A stretch of 64,000 nt of DNA, taken from the NCBI RefSeq assembly GCF_020382885.2, contig NC_058496.1:24532501-24596500 (forward strand), in the 5' to 3' direction. The stretch comes from Scatophagus argus (taxonomy: Eukaryota; Chordata; Actinopteri; Scatophagidae). Below, piece by piece: positions 25,064 to 55,760 of this stretch; position 1 is the first letter of the stretch; each line of letters opens with the position of its first letter. The translations under genes and the position numbers were made by a program. The notes beneath the pieces were generated by a model. It was not told the DNA's origin. It saw only the letters and a list, made by a program, of their open reading frames with translations, and did not search any database.

Positions 25064-26929
25064 CTGGAGGGAGAGGAGACAGCGATCGTATGATGACTTG
25101 TCAAAATTGTGTTTATAATACATATGTATATATGCAGCTAGAGTCACCAACTGATCACGTTCAAAGCCTTTTTGCTCTCTTCTGCTTTTGACCTTATATA
25201 AAGATCTACTCGGACCCCTTTAATGAGAAATGTGTCGGGTCAGTTACGAAGTTACTACAGCTGCACGCTGCTACAGCTGGTGTGTGAAGTTAAACAACCA
25301 ATACCAGAAGTTACAAGCACTAAAATAAGAAGTTAAGGCGTGAAACGCGTTGTAAACAGATTGTTGCTGCTGCAGAGAGCAGAGATGCGCTTTCTGCTGC
25401 TCTAATGTTAGGAGATTTCACCCTCCGTTCCTTTTCAGTAGACTCATGTTTTGCACTGAAATGCTGCAGAAAGGAAACGCGGTAATTACATACGCTGACA
25501 CAAAGCGGATGACAGGCTATAAAATGTAGCACTGATGGTTGTTATCACAGCAAGAGGCCTGTCACAGAGCAGCTGGTTAGAAGAGACCAGGTGGCACGAC
25601 ACCACATCTTGGGAGAGTCATTAGTGTGGGGAATTATCACATTATCTCCTCTTGTTCTTTTATATTTGGCATTTTTTTTGAATAGAATAATTTATTTAAT
25701 AAAGGTTTTGGATAATATTGACTGTTAAGTGCCGATACCCACAATGTATTCTTTTCCATTAAAAAGCACCAGTACGCTTGTAATTTTTGCTTGCATCTGG
25801 AAAAAAAAATGACCTTTGTCATGCAACGTTTAGAAGATTAATAACAAGAATTCTTGTTAGAGTGAAAAAAGTTGCATTAGAGTAAGTATTTTATACAGTA
25901 TTAATGTATGAGCCAGCAACCCCCTTATTGTTAACTGTGACACATTACATACTAACATATAGAAATACTTTGGAAAAAGTGTTTGCTAAAGAAAAAAAAC
26001 AGCAATACAAGAACATTACCTCTATAAAATACACAAATTTAATGCCAAAATAAGAGTATACAGTATATGCAGGTTTTGCACACACACGTTAGAAAACAGG
26101 CAACAGTAGAAGGCAGCATGGAGGCCACTGACGCATTTTGGGCCAACTCTCCATATTAAACATGCTTTAATTGCCACAGAACTTGTTTTCATCTAGTTTC
26201 AGGGTTTCATCAAAATCAAGATTAGAACTCTACGGGCCAATGAATTACAATGAATATAGAAGGAAAAATATATCCAGAATATAAAATAAATATAAAAAGT
26301 ATGTGTGCAAATTAGTGCAAATACAATGAAATTGCAGAAACACTATCTCACTGTTTGTCATGTTCATAGATAGATGCCCGTCCTGCCTCCAGAAGCTGAG
26401 CTACAACTTCAAAAAAAATCCTGATATCAAGTACAAATGTAAGGCTTTGTAAGGTTTTTCTTTTTGCAGTAAATAACAATTATGCTTGGTGGTGTTGGTG
26501 CAAACTTCCAGTTCAGACTGACAGATGGCTTATGTCATTTTCTCCTGGTGAAGAACCTCTACTTCACTCCTTACAAAAGCAACATTTATAGTGTACTCTG
26601 TGAGGGCTTTACTTCAGCTAATGAGTGGTGAGTTGTTAAATTTAGCACAAATGAATCAGTAGTTTTGTAAAGCTGAAACACCACTCACTTGCAGTTTTAT
26701 TGCTTAAAGTAGTTGTCATCATGGACACTCGACTCTACTGCAGTGCAGCGGAGGCGGGAGCATCTGACTGTGGCGAGGAACACCTTGCTCTTTTCGACCA
26801 TGAAAAGTTGGTTGATAGAAGACTTCGGTTCAGCTACTGGTAATATTGTTCTGTTGTTGACTGCAGTTCTGAACACTGTTCCTCAAGTCGGTTTTCAGGT
26901 TCTATGCTGGACTGCAGGTGTGGACTTAC
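25064..26929 (-). other. mapk1: Probable MAPK1 3'-UTR intron
   Basis: A textbook donor (cag then gtaagt, minus strand, at 26930/26929) follows the MAPK1 stop codon by only 12 nt. A pyrimidine-rich acceptor lies at 25064-25066. No coding signature is present between them. I recall that human MAPK1 also carries an intron just after the stop codon, which makes the reading more credible. Without transcript data the acceptor is only the best by eye. Confidence 0.45.
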
Positions 26930-26941
26930 CTGTGTGAGATG

Positions 26942-46133
<19,192 letters not shown>

Positions 46134-48060
46134 TATGAGGACTGGCTCTTTACAACGCTATCAAATAAAAAAGAGCAACTGAGAATAGAAAAATATATAT
46201 GTGTGTGTTTATATCCGTCGTCGCCGTGACTGAAACAGGGCTTTCAATGTGGCAGAGGCCTTCACTACGTATGCAGTGTTTTTTTTCTTTCCGTTAATAT
46301 GCGTTCACAGCGACCACACCACTGCTGTGCTGTCGCAGGCAGGCAGGGGCGAGTAGCAGAGAGGTTGCTGCTGCAGGAAATAACGGAGGTGGTCATGTGA
46401 TCCAGTGTTTTCTATTTTTTTCCCTTTTTCCTTTTTTTTTTTTTTTTTTTTTTTTCCTTTCTTTTTGCGATGGTGGTGGTTGGGGGGTGGGTAGGTGATA
46501 AATGTTGCCTTCAGGTACGGCTTCGAGTCCAGTACGAGCACGACAGCAAGGAGATCCGTTGGTGAGCGAAGCATGAAGGACTTAAGGACTGTATAATGAG
46601 GAAAATAAACATAAAGCAGTACTCACTACTGTACTGTATTCAGTGCATAAAAATGGCTCTTGTGACTGATATATTGATTCAGAGTTGATTAATCTGCTGA
46701 TTATTTTCTGTCTAACTGACTGATTGTTTGGTTCTTAAAAATTCTGGAAAAAGGTGCAGTCACAACTACTCCAAGCCCCATGACATACCTTCACAGTGCT
46801 TGTGTTGTCCGACTAATTGTACATACCTCACAATTATTAAACAAGTGGAACAATTAAGAGAGTCGAATTAAAAATTAATTAAAAGTAACTAATGGTCACA
46901 TTGGAGAAATTTTAATGGTGATTTTTTTTTTCCATGAAAAATGATTCCATTGGTTATCAAAATAGTGGTGAATTAATTTTCTGTTGATGTTGATTAATCA
47001 GCTAACCATTTCAGCTTGTATATACTGTTGGGTAGCTCCATCAATAAAACATCATATTTTACAAAACCTTAAATTATAGAGTAACTAGAAACTAAAAATG
47101 TCAAAGAATTGTAGTGAAGTAAAAATTGCTATATTTCTCTTCAAAAGGCCTAGAAGCACAGAAGTATTAATTGCCATCAAAGAGAGTACAACTATACCTC
47201 ATATCTGTGCTTAATTACACTACTTAAGTAAAGACTTACCACTTTGGCTGGATTTTCATGCCCCTGGGGAAAAACAAATTGCAGTTTCCTTTCATGTAAT
47301 CTTGACTGACTGACTCTGCAGAAATCACAGTTCAGGGTTGACCTTCCCAATATGTGAATTTGGTCAGTAGGAACACTGCACTGTGTCTGGAAATGGAGAA
47401 GCTGCTTTTCTAGTGTGTTTTGTTATGTTTAGTGCATCATGTAGTTTATCTCTCGTAGACTGTCTTCAGTCTGTGGTCACTACCTTAGCCTGAAACCTGA
47501 AAAACCTGTAAAAGTTACCCATCCCAGACCATCAACTCAAAGGTCACCTGGCCAGGATAGGCCTTGTCTGTGCCAGGCAGAAAATTCTGAATCAGTCTTG
47601 GCTGGATAAAGAATTGATTGTAATAAATATGTACAGCTAGGGGCAGAGAAGTCCAATCCAACTGTTGACTAATTTGTTGCCAGATTTTCAAAGTGATAAT
47701 AACCATGTTTAAAGTAGTACTGTCTAGTATTTTTACAGTGTGGTGTGCACTGGAAGGCTGTTACACACCAGGGCTTTTGACAACAGTTATCTCCTCGATG
47801 GATCCAATTGTCATCTGTATCTGAGATCCAGAGCACAATTTTATGCATGTTAGCTACCCAGTAATATGACTAACATTTGGTAAACAGAGTCCCCCTTGTG
47901 ACCCTTCCCAAACTGAGATTTGCAAATTCTTGGGATTTTACTTCATCCCACGTAATACTTGAAATTACAGAAAAATTTCAAATTCAACATACAGAAAAAA
48001 GTATTTATAGAAAATTAAGAATCCATGAAGTAAGTATGAATATCTTGGAGCTACATGCAT
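46134..48060. other. MAPK1 5' flank and spacer
   Basis: The first 200 bp upstream of the MAPK1 ATG should contain its 5'-UTR and promoter. GC content is moderate and no convincing TATA box or CpG island was seen. A T24 tract lies at 46432-46455. No coding signature was found in the rest. Confidence 0.5.
46432..46455. repeat. Poly(T) tract, 24 T
   Basis: A homopolymer about 300 bp upstream of the MAPK1 start, flanked by pyrimidine-rich DNA from 46411 to 46468. Confidence 0.9.
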
Positions 48061-48228
48061 TTTAGTGGACTGCACTGCACTCTACCTGCTACAGAGAGGG
48101 ATAGGCTATTACATTGCTGAAGATCACTTTTCTGTAAAATGTTCCTCACATAGGGAGAGGATAAAGGTATTATTATTAATTCTCGGGCATGTAAACCTAA
48201 TGCAAGATAATGCGAACCAGTTTTCACT

Positions 48229-48697
48229 CTTCTGGGAAGTCTTTCCACAAGATTTTGAGTAAGTGTACCCACACGAGTGTTTCTGTGGGAATTTTGCTCG
48301 TCCATGCCTTAGAGCATTTGTGAGGTCTGACACTGATGAATGAAAAGGCCTGGCTCGCAATCTCTGTTCCAGTTCATCACAAACGTGTTGGATGGGGTTG
48401 AGGTCAGGGCTCTGTGCAGGCCAGTCAAGTTCTTCCACACCAAACTCATCCAGCCATGTCTTTATGGACATTGCTTTGTGCACTGGGGCACAGTCATGGT
48501 GGAATGGAAAAGGAATGGAAAAGTTAACTTGGATCAAATGCCTTCCACAAACTGTTGCCACAAAGTTGGAAGCATAGCATTGTCCAAAATGTCTTGGTAT
48601 GCTGAAGCATTAAGATTTCCCTTCACTGGAAGTAAGGGGCCCAACCCCTGAAAAACAGCCCCATAAAGAGGTGTGTCTGGATACTTTTGTTTACATG
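48229..48697 (-). mobile_element. Tc1-like element, internally deleted, with C-terminal transposase fragment
   Basis: Read on the minus strand, a degraded terminal repeat (acaaaagtatccagacac, right edge about 48697) runs almost directly into the second half of a Tc1 transposase. Recognisable are the HDCAPVHKA block, which holds the second catalytic Asp of the QHDNxPxH type, and LDWPAQSPDLNPIQHV, where the catalytic Glu position of SPDLNPIE reads Gln. The N-terminal paired-like DNA-binding domain and the first catalytic Asp are missing. It is therefore non-autonomous and inactive. The copy at 63458 shares the same junction between terminal repeat and body. Confidence 0.75.
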
Positions 48698-49189
48698 TTG
48701 TATATTTAGCCCAGCTGGATGAAATGAACAGTCGTGCAGACATATTACTGTGGATGAAAAATAAATACTACAAGGCTGTCCTTGTTTGTGGTAGTTTGAG
48801 ACCATATCTTTTCTTTATCTGATGAAATAAAACATGCAAAATCATAATTTGTACACATGAAGCCATTTGATATGTTTTTGTCTGGAAAACAACTGCCCAT
48901 ACAGTGTGTTGTTTTGAATCAAAAGGAAAACATTTAACTCTCACAAACATCCTCACACCTCCCTCTGCTGCTGACTAAGTGACATGACAGCCTTTCCTGC
49001 TGTTAATTTAACCAATGACTCATCGAATGAAATGAGTTAAATCAAAATGAAAATAAATTTTCGAGGTTTTAGAACAGCACAAAGATGCCATCACAGGGTG
49101 TGAGAAAACACATTCAGAAGATGTGAACTTAATAAAGCAAATAACATAACTCAATGAGGCTAGTTCATGAAAAATAACTTCAATAACAA

Positions 49190-50593
49190 ATGGCTGCGAA
49201 AACTGCATTTGTTGAAAGTTTCCTGAGTTGCCACGTGTGTTCAGAGACTTTCAGAGGTCCTGTGTCTCTGAGCTGCAACCACAGCTTCTGTTCAAGCTGT
49301 CTGAAACAATCCTGGGAACAAACTGGAAACAAAAACTGTCCCATTTGTAAGAGAAAATCCTCAAAAGATTTCCTGTTTGTGAATTTTCCACTGAAGGAAC
49401 TCGCTGACTTCTTTGCTGGGAGACAGAAATCTGGATCATCTGAGACCAAACAAGCAGAGAAGAAGGTGGAGGTGGTGTGTAGTAAACATCAGGAAGAGTC
49501 TAAATTATTCTGTGAGGACGAGCAGAGAGCTGTGTGTCCTGTCTGTGAGTCTTGTCTCCATCAGAGTCACAGGGTGGTTCCTATAGAACAAGCAGTCAGT
49601 GACCTGAAGGAGCAGCTGAAATATGACTTAGAGTCTCTGCAGGACAAGAGGGACAAATACAAACAAGTGGAGGAGACATACAATGAAGTGATTCAACACT
49701 CCAAGAAGCAGCTGCTGTCCACAGAGAAGCAGATCAGAGCAGAGTTCAACAAGCTCCACCAGTTCCTGAAGGAGGAAGAGGAGTCCAGACTGGCAGCTCT
49801 TAGGGAGGAAGAGGAGCAGAAGGGGAAGACTATCAGCAGAGAGATGAAGATGATTCAGGAGCAGATCTCCTCTCTGTCAGACAGCATCTCTGCTGTTGAA
49901 GAAGACCTGCAGAAACACAACATGACGTTCCTCAGCAGTTATAAAGCCACTCAGTCCAGAGCCAGAGTCCAGTGCTCCCTGTCAGATCCACAGCTGGTCT
50001 CAGGAGCGCTCATAGATGTGGCCAAACACCTGGGCAACCTGTCCTTCAGAGTCTGGGACAAGATGGACAAGGTCCACTTCAGTCCTGTCATTCTGGACCC
50101 AAACACTGCAAGCCGCTGGCTCCATCTGTCTGATGATCTGACCAGTGTGAGACATGGAGGCACAAGCCAGCAGCTTCCTGACAACCCAGAGAGATTCACT
50201 AAGTATACAAATGTTCTGGGCTCTGAGGGCTTCAGCTCAGGGAAACACAGCTGGGAGGTGGAGATGGGAGATCATCCTGTCTGGGCTGTAGGTTTGGCCA
50301 AAGAATCAGCTGAGAGGAAGAGGGAGCTATATGCTTTACCAAAATATGGAGTCTGGTGTTTAACACATCGCATTAGAGAACACACGGAGAAGACGAGTCT
50401 CCAGAGGATCAGAGTCCAGCTGGACTATGACAGGGGGGAGGTGTCCTTCTATGACCCTGAAGACATGACTCACATCTACACTTACAAAGACACTTTGACT
50501 GAGAAACTCTTCCCATATTTCTTTGTTGGAAAGGCTGGTGATGCTAAAACCGCTGATATCAAAATCTGTCCCACTGATTTCTCTGATTTCTGA
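49190..50593 (+). CDS. TRIM-family E3 ubiquitin ligase (class IV, TRIM35/zinc-binding A33-like), intronless
   Basis: This 467-aa protein has the full TRIM order. The RING (C14, C17, C29, H31, C34, C37, C50, C53) would recruit an E2 enzyme. A B-box2 (C97, H100, C108, D111, C116, C119, H124, H127) and a coiled coil (about 134-250) for dimerisation follow. A C-terminal PRY-SPRY (about 285-462, from VILDPNTASRWLHLSDD to ADIKICP) is the usual target-binding domain. The start has a strong context (acaaATGG) and sits directly before the RING. The gene is a single exon ending TGA, with an ATTAAA signal near 50941. Fish carry many such genes and they are often interferon-linked; that role is family knowledge, not shown here. 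Orthology to a single human TRIM is uncertain. Confidence 0.9.
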   Translation: MAAKTAFVESFLSCHVCSETFRGPVSLSCNHSFCSSCLKQSWEQTGNKNCPICKRKSSKDFLFVNFPLKELADFFAGRQKSGSSETKQAEKKVEVVCSKHQEESKLFCEDEQRAVCPVCESCLHQSHRVVPIEQAVSDLKEQLKYDLESLQDKRDKYKQVEETYNEVIQHSKKQLLSTEKQIRAEFNKLHQFLKEEEESRLAALREEEEQKGKTISREMKMIQEQISSLSDSISAVEEDLQKHNMTFLSSYKATQSRARVQCSLSDPQLVSGALIDVAKHLGNLSFRVWDKMDKVHFSPVILDPNTASRWLHLSDDLTSVRHGGTSQQLPDNPERFTKYTNVLGSEGFSSGKHSWEVEMGDHPVWAVGLAKESAERKRELYALPKYGVWCLTHRIREHTEKTSLQRIRVQLDYDRGEVSFYDPEDMTHIYTYKDTLTEKLFPYFFVGKAGDAKTADIKICPTDFSDF

Positions 50594-50891
50594 TTTTTCT
50601 CTGTTCAGGGATGTAATTTAATTGTTCCAGCTTTTACCATCAGCAGTTTTGACTCATGACTGTTTGAGGTTCGTTAGACTCTAAAGTCATTATCACACTT
50701 TACAGTCAAACCATCAGTCTGGGCCTGTTTGTCTTTGTATTTTCTTTTAAATCTAAAACAGATTTAATTTGACTTTTTTGACCTGACAGCTGGAAACGTG
50801 AGGAATGAAGCCTGCTGTGTTGGAGAGGAGGCATCCAACTTGTTTAGCGCTGATGGAGTTGTAGTGATTGTCCCGCTGGCTTGCACCTCAC

Positions 50892-50924
<33 letters not shown>

Positions 50925-51796
50925 ATCTGTGTTATTTCAATTAAAAAGCGTCAGAAATCTCATTTAAAAGCGGGTCAAACTTGACCCTCCTCCAGCTTCA
51001 CTGCATGATCAGAATCTGTGTTGTCTGTCCCACACAGACAATACTGAGGGACCGAGGGACAGAGATGTAGTGGTGGGTGTCTGAAATGATTTGCTCTGAA
51101 GGAGAATTCAGATTTTCACGGAAGACAAGAAGACGACACTGATTAAGAAATGGATTCACTGTTGTGTTGTGTTCATAATGCAGCTTTCAGGGACAACATG
51201 CTCACGTAAAGTCATCAACATTATTGAATGTACGGGATGTGATTGGTTGCACTTCTCTTCTCCCTGCAATCATCACAAGATGGAGACAAAGTACGCATTT
51301 TGTCCACAGTTTGCTCATTTTGAACATTTTATTTCCACTTTCTATCATTTCTCTTTGTTTAGACAAATGCTGGTCTAAACATGTACACCTCAGGAGGAAA
51401 ACGCCCTCAGTTATGTTCTCATATGACTTTCACATTTTTCCTTCAGCTTTGTATGAAAAGACTTTTTCAGTGATTTCAAGCCCACATTTACGTCATCCGC
51501 ACCCTCAGTTTGGTTGTTTGAGCAGAATCTCAGCTATGAAGAAGAATATAATCAATGGTCTCCTCACTGTTTGTGATCTTGACAGTTACACTTTTATAAT
51601 ACCTTACTACATGGTCATGGAAGAAAATTCACACGCTCACATTGACGTCACATGTCATAATTTTTGAATGGCAGCTGATCTCTGTTGCAGTGAAGAAATG
51701 CCCCAACAATCAGCTCTCAGCAACAAACATGAAGACAAAATAGGTTTAAGAATTAAAACACAGAATTAAATCCACTATCCCCTCAATGAGGTCTGA
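50594..51796. other. Spacer between two convergent TRIM genes
   Basis: The spacer holds the 3'-UTR of the plus-strand TRIM gene (ATTAAA near 50941), a (GT)14 microsatellite at 50892-50919, and the likely 3'-UTR of the minus-strand TRIM gene (minus-strand AATAAA near 51330). A 147-codon plus-strand open frame at 51224-51667 shows no family signature and probably lies in the UTR of the opposite gene. Confidence 0.6.
50892..50919. repeat. (GT)14 microsatellite
   Basis: A simple dinucleotide run in the 3' flank of the first TRIM gene. Confidence 0.95.
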
Positions 51797-53479
51797 CTAT
51801 TTGAACTTGCAAATCTCAACTTTGTTTCCAGAGGAGCAACAAAACCAAAATCCAGCATATAGAGGCTGAGTGAATGTGGTCTGGACTCTGTGGAGGAGAG
51901 TCATGGATCCGGTGATGCTGTAGAAGGACAGAATACCTGCACTGTGATCCAGGTACACTCCGACTCTGCAGGACTGAGGACCCGAGGTGCGAGTTTGCAT
52001 TGAATTGTACAAAAAGGTGTAACTTTTTTTGTCACAATAAAACACCCAAGATTTGTCATTGTATCCAAATCCACATTCATTCCAGCTCCCTGCTCTGCTA
52101 ATATTCTTGTATGCAACCGCTAGATAAACTGCTTCCCCTCTCCACTTCACTTCCCAGTAACAACGTCCAGTCAGAGCCTCTCTACTCAGGACCTGACAAC
52201 ACTCAGTGAACCTGTCTGAGTGATGGGGATAAGGCTGCTGTTCTCTCACTGCTGTTGCTATTCTGTTCCCCTCAGATAGTAACAGCTGTGTGTTTGCTGT
52301 GTTTGGATCCAGTGTGATTTCACGTGAATATTTTAAGAACTCTGCTCTGGTCTTGGGCTCTGGTTGTGGCAGTAAAACATCCACTTCAGTCACTTTGCCT
52401 GAGATGTTTGTCCCCGTCTCACTCAGAATGTCCTGTAGTTTGTCTCTGAGCTCTGACACAGCAGCTGTCACAAAGTCCTCAAAGTGCCTCAGAGGACGGA
52501 TGTTGATGCTGGGTGAGTGTGTAGGCTCACTGAGTTGTGACAAACAGGGGTAGCTGCGTAGAAACTGGTTGTGATCCTCTGTGCGCGAGAGCTTCTTCAG
52601 CTCAGCGTCTTTCCTCTTCAGCTCAGCGATCTCCTGCTCCAGCTTCTCCTGAAGCTCTTTGACCCGACTCACTTCGGTTTGCTGTTGGGATCGGACCTGC
52701 TGCTTCACCTCAGAGCTTTTGTACTCCATGAGACGGATCAGCCCAGTGAAGATCTTCTCACTGTCCTCCACTGCTTTATCAGCAGAGCGACTGATGACCT
52801 CCACCTCCTGTTGAAGCACCTTCACATCTTTCTGTCTGTCCCGGATTGTCTGCTGGATGCTTTGTCGACTCACCTCAAGCTCTCTCTGCCTCTCAGTCCT
52901 TTCTGCTGCAGCTGACACCGTGTCGTGGCTTTTATGTTCATCTACAGGGCAGAGATAACAGATACACTGCTGATCAGTACGGCAGAACATCTTCATCACC
53001 TCATCGTGGCGAGAGCAGATGTTCTCCTGGAGATTCACGGAGGGCTTCGTCAGCTTGTGCTTCTTTAACTGAGCCACATCATAATGAGGCTGGAGGTGTT
53101 TCTCACAGAAAGAGACCAGGCAGACCAGACAGGACTTGAAGGCTTTCAGTTTTCTCCCGGTGCAGACATCACAGGCCACATCTTCAGGTCCAGCATAGCA
53201 GAGATAAGCAGCAGCAGCAGCTTGGAGTTCAGTTTTCTTCAGTTCCTCCACTAAAACTGCTAACATGGTGTTTTTCATCAGGACGGGCCTCGGTGTGAAG
53301 GTCTGCCTACACTGAGGACAGCTGTGGAGTTTCTTGTCATCCTCTTCATCCCAGAAGTCTTTAATGCAGTTCATGCAGTAGCTGTGTCCACAGGGAAGAG
53401 TGACTGGATCCTTCAGTAGATCCAGACAGATCGAACAAGAGAAGGTTGCCTGGTCCAGTTGAATTCCTTTCTGCGCCAT
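51797..53479 (-). CDS. finTRIM / TRIM16-like E3 ubiquitin ligase, intronless
   Basis: This 560-aa protein starts MAQKGIQLDQATFSCSICLD. The RING has C15, C18, C30, H32, C35, C38, C54 and C57. A B-box1-type zinc finger (about 103-132) and a B-box2 (C155, H158, C166, D169, C174, C177, H182, H185) follow, then a long coiled coil (about 190-330). The PRY-SPRY runs from about 385, with ITLDPNTANTQLLLSEGN, to the end. The start was moved from an upstream in-frame ATG at 53539 to 53479. The downstream ATG has a strong context (aaaATGG) and begins the conserved MAQ N-terminus of this family, while the 20 upstream residues look like untranslated leader. Teleost-expanded finTRIMs are implicated in antiviral defence; this is family knowledge. 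The frame is complete with no break, so it is probably functional. Confidence 0.9.
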   Translation of the reverse strand: MAQKGIQLDQATFSCSICLDLLKDPVTLPCGHSYCMNCIKDFWDEEDDKKLHSCPQCRQTFTPRPVLMKNTMLAVLVEELKKTELQAAAAAYLCYAGPEDVACDVCTGRKLKAFKSCLVCLVSFCEKHLQPHYDVAQLKKHKLTKPSVNLQENICSRHDEVMKMFCRTDQQCICYLCPVDEHKSHDTVSAAAERTERQRELEVSRQSIQQTIRDRQKDVKVLQQEVEVISRSADKAVEDSEKIFTGLIRLMEYKSSEVKQQVRSQQQTEVSRVKELQEKLEQEIAELKRKDAELKKLSRTEDHNQFLRSYPCLSQLSEPTHSPSINIRPLRHFEDFVTAAVSELRDKLQDILSETGTNISGKVTEVDVLLPQPEPKTRAEFLKYSREITLDPNTANTQLLLSEGNRIATAVREQQPYPHHSDRFTECCQVLSREALTGRCYWEVKWRGEAVYLAVAYKNISRAGSWNECGFGYNDKSWVFYCDKKSYTFLYNSMQTRTSGPQSCRVGVYLDHSAGILSFYSITGSMTLLHRVQTTFTQPLYAGFWFCCSSGNKVEICKFK

Positions 53480-54800
53480 TTTTCCTCTCAGTGGCAATGA
53501 CTGCAACCAAACTAGCTTGAAATTTGATCTGAACGTCATGTGTTTCCGCAGTGAATCGGGCCTATCAGCTCTTGCACTTCAGCACCATGTTGGTTACACC
53601 CATCCTCAAACTGTAAATCTGAAGGGGAGGGAACAAAGAAAGATATGGACAGACTGGAGTTGGCTGTGTTTGAGAGCAGGAAGAAGACTTATCAAGGCTT
53701 CAGCATTCAAAGGTCAACTTTATTGTCATTACACAGCATAGGATTGCACAATTATCACACACAGAAAATGGACAAGCAGCTAACAACCAATGGAAATGGG
53801 TCACATGGCAACACTCCCTATATGGTATTAAAAGATAAAAAGCTAAACATGGAAACATTGAAAAAAATCAACTACATGTAATTTTTACACCAAATTGTTT
53901 CACAACAATTTAAAGGAGTAGTCAATAATCACTGATTGACTCCCTTCCCTCCCTCCCTTCTCTCTATGTTTCTTTTGTATGTGTTTGTTGAATGTAGCTG
54001 CAGTTCATGTTGTCTTTGCATCTCTGCTTGTCTGCTCGGTGATGTTTCTTTGTGTTGGTTGGTTATTCACTCAGCCTGATAACAATAAATGCATCTGTTC
54101 AACAAACAAATCTGCATCTGAATCCTTACTCTCTGATATGAGTTGACAGAAGGTGCTATATTTATTCTTTGGTAGAAAAGTGTTTACAGAACAACCCCAA
54201 AACTGAGCTTCAGAGCTCTGTTGCTATCTGCATGACCTCGTCCACATGCAACAGCAGAGATGTGTTGGTTTTCCATCAGGACAAGTTACTGCAGTCACTG
54301 AATTGATGGACAGGCTGCAGTGGACCGTTTACAGTGGAGCCACTCTGGACTCTGAATGCAGATATCGTGTTCATATGCAGAGACTTGAAAGCTGTGCAAA
54401 CATCAGCACCAACTTTTTGTCTGCATGTGCCATGGACAAAATGCGTCAACTTGGACATTGTGGCAGGATCAGTGCTGTGCGAGAAGCATAAGTGGGTTGA
54501 GGGGGCGTGAGATGGTGGGATTGTGGGAGGGAGCCAAAAAACAAAAAAACAAAACAAAAACAAAAGAAAAACTCAAGGAAAAAAGGCTTAATGAGCAATG
54601 ATAAAACATTGCTGTCCAGGAGAAAAGTCCTGAACGAAAGCTAAAAATATTCTAAAATATTTATTTTAAAATTTATTTAAATATTGTCACTCCAAAAATT
54701 CAAATGCATATCTTTTCTGACACATGTAAACATTACATGTCAACAAATACTGAAGTTATTCCAGCAATAATTCATCAGTAGCAGCACTTCAAACATGAAA
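53480..54800. other. Repeat-rich spacer right of the finTRIM gene
   Basis: The first 60-150 bp should hold the finTRIM 5'-UTR and promoter, though no clear core elements were recognised. A dispersed fish repeat with the signature actttattgtcattaca lies near 53710-53760; a related signature occurs at about 60520. Open frames at 54246-54563 on both strands resemble no family I know. Confidence 0.5.
53706..53760. repeat. Dispersed teleost repeat fragment (actttattgtcatt signature)
   Basis: The motif gtcaactttattgtcattac is a hallmark of a common interspersed fish repeat. A related start occurs at 60518 in GRSF1 intron 8. I cannot assign the class with certainty. Confidence 0.4.
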
Positions 54801-54809
54801 AATGATTTC

Positions 54810-55420
54810 AAGCTTTAAAAACACAGCCTAGACTTCCCTGCCTCCAGACACTTCCTCCAGCTCTTCTGGGCGGATCCCAAGGCATTCCCAGGCCAGCCGA
54901 GTGACATAGTCCCTCCAGTGGGGCAGACCACCTTTTTCTGGTTGAGAACCATGGCCTTGAATTTGGAGCTGATTTTCATCCCAGCCACTTCACACTTGGC
55001 TACAAACCTCCCCAGTGCATGCTGAAGGTCCTGGCTCAAAGAAATCAACAGGACAACATCATCTGCAAAAAGCAGAGATGAAATTCTGTGGTTCCCAAAC
55101 CGAACACCCTCCGCTGCGCCTAAAAATGATGAAGGGCAGACCTGCCGGAGGCCAACATGCACTGGGAACAGGTCTTTCTGCCAGCGATGCGAACCAAACT
55201 CCTAGTCCGGTTGTGCAGAGACCGCACGGCTCTCAGCAACGAGCTCTGGACCTCATACTCTAGGAGCACCTCCCACAGAATGTCGCAGGGAACTCAGTCA
55301 AATGCCTTTTCTGAGTCCACAAAACACATGTGGACCGGTCCTTCAATTCTTCTCCAGCCAGATACTATCTGTTGGTGGCACAGGCTGTGCAAGGGCTCGT
55401 CATTCCATGACAGTTCATCC
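54810..55420 (-). mobile_element. RTE/Rex-like non-LTR retrotransposon fragment (reverse transcriptase pseudogene)
   Basis: Minus-strand reading gives the reverse-transcriptase active-site block ISSLLFADDVVLLISLSQDL, followed by LGRFVAKCEVAGMKISS. Upstream (55160-55320), with frameshifts and stops, is the VHMCFVDSEKAFD segment and the EYEVQSSLLRAVRSLHNRTR region. Two internal deletions are visible. One joins VGLRQVCPSS directly to GVRFGNHRISS. Another joins the YADD block to a C-terminal piece ending WRKCLEAGKSRLCF. The element is dead. The exact clade is by resemblance only. Confidence 0.75.
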
Positions 55421-55724
55421 CGTTCCTCCTTATCATTGCCAGATTTCTGCTGCCTGCAGGTATTCTCTTAGCTGCTCTGGGGGGCATCTTCCTGATGTAT
55501 TCCTGGGTCTTTGTCGTTTCATCCTGGACAATGGCTCTGACACTCACTCCAAGTCCTCCTTTTTTTGTCCTACAAATGTCCTGAAGAACCTGCATTCAGA
55601 AGGAATCACAGCAGCTGCCAAGAAGTGACACCTGTGTTCAAAACATTTGTCTCATGATCTCAGCAAAGGCTCACAACCCCATTTAGAGCTTAAACAAGCA
55701 GTCAACAAACATTGTGAATTTTCC

Positions 55725-55760
55725 TCGGGGATGAATAAAGTATCTAACTATCTATCTAAA
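55725..55760 (+). repeat. LINE/SINE 3' tail ending in (TATC)n
   Basis: The sequence cggggatgaataaagtatct followed by short tatc units is the usual 3' terminus of several fish non-LTR elements. It may be a separate insertion from the reverse transcriptase fragment, which is on the other strand. Confidence 0.5.

Noticed and set aside
26120-26175. Text resembling a Tc1 3' end (gggccaactctccatattaa)
   Set aside because: Too short and lacks a terminal repeat; could be chance.
51224-51667. 147-codon plus-strand open frame between the TRIM genes
   Set aside because: No recognisable domain; it lies in the likely 3'-UTR of the opposite-strand TRIM gene.
53480-53539. In-frame upstream ATG extending the finTRIM by 20 residues
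   Set aside because: The conserved family N-terminus and a better start context are at 53479.
54246-54563. Overlapping frames of 81 and 95 codons
   Set aside because: Not recognisable as any gene; most likely unclassified repeat sequence.
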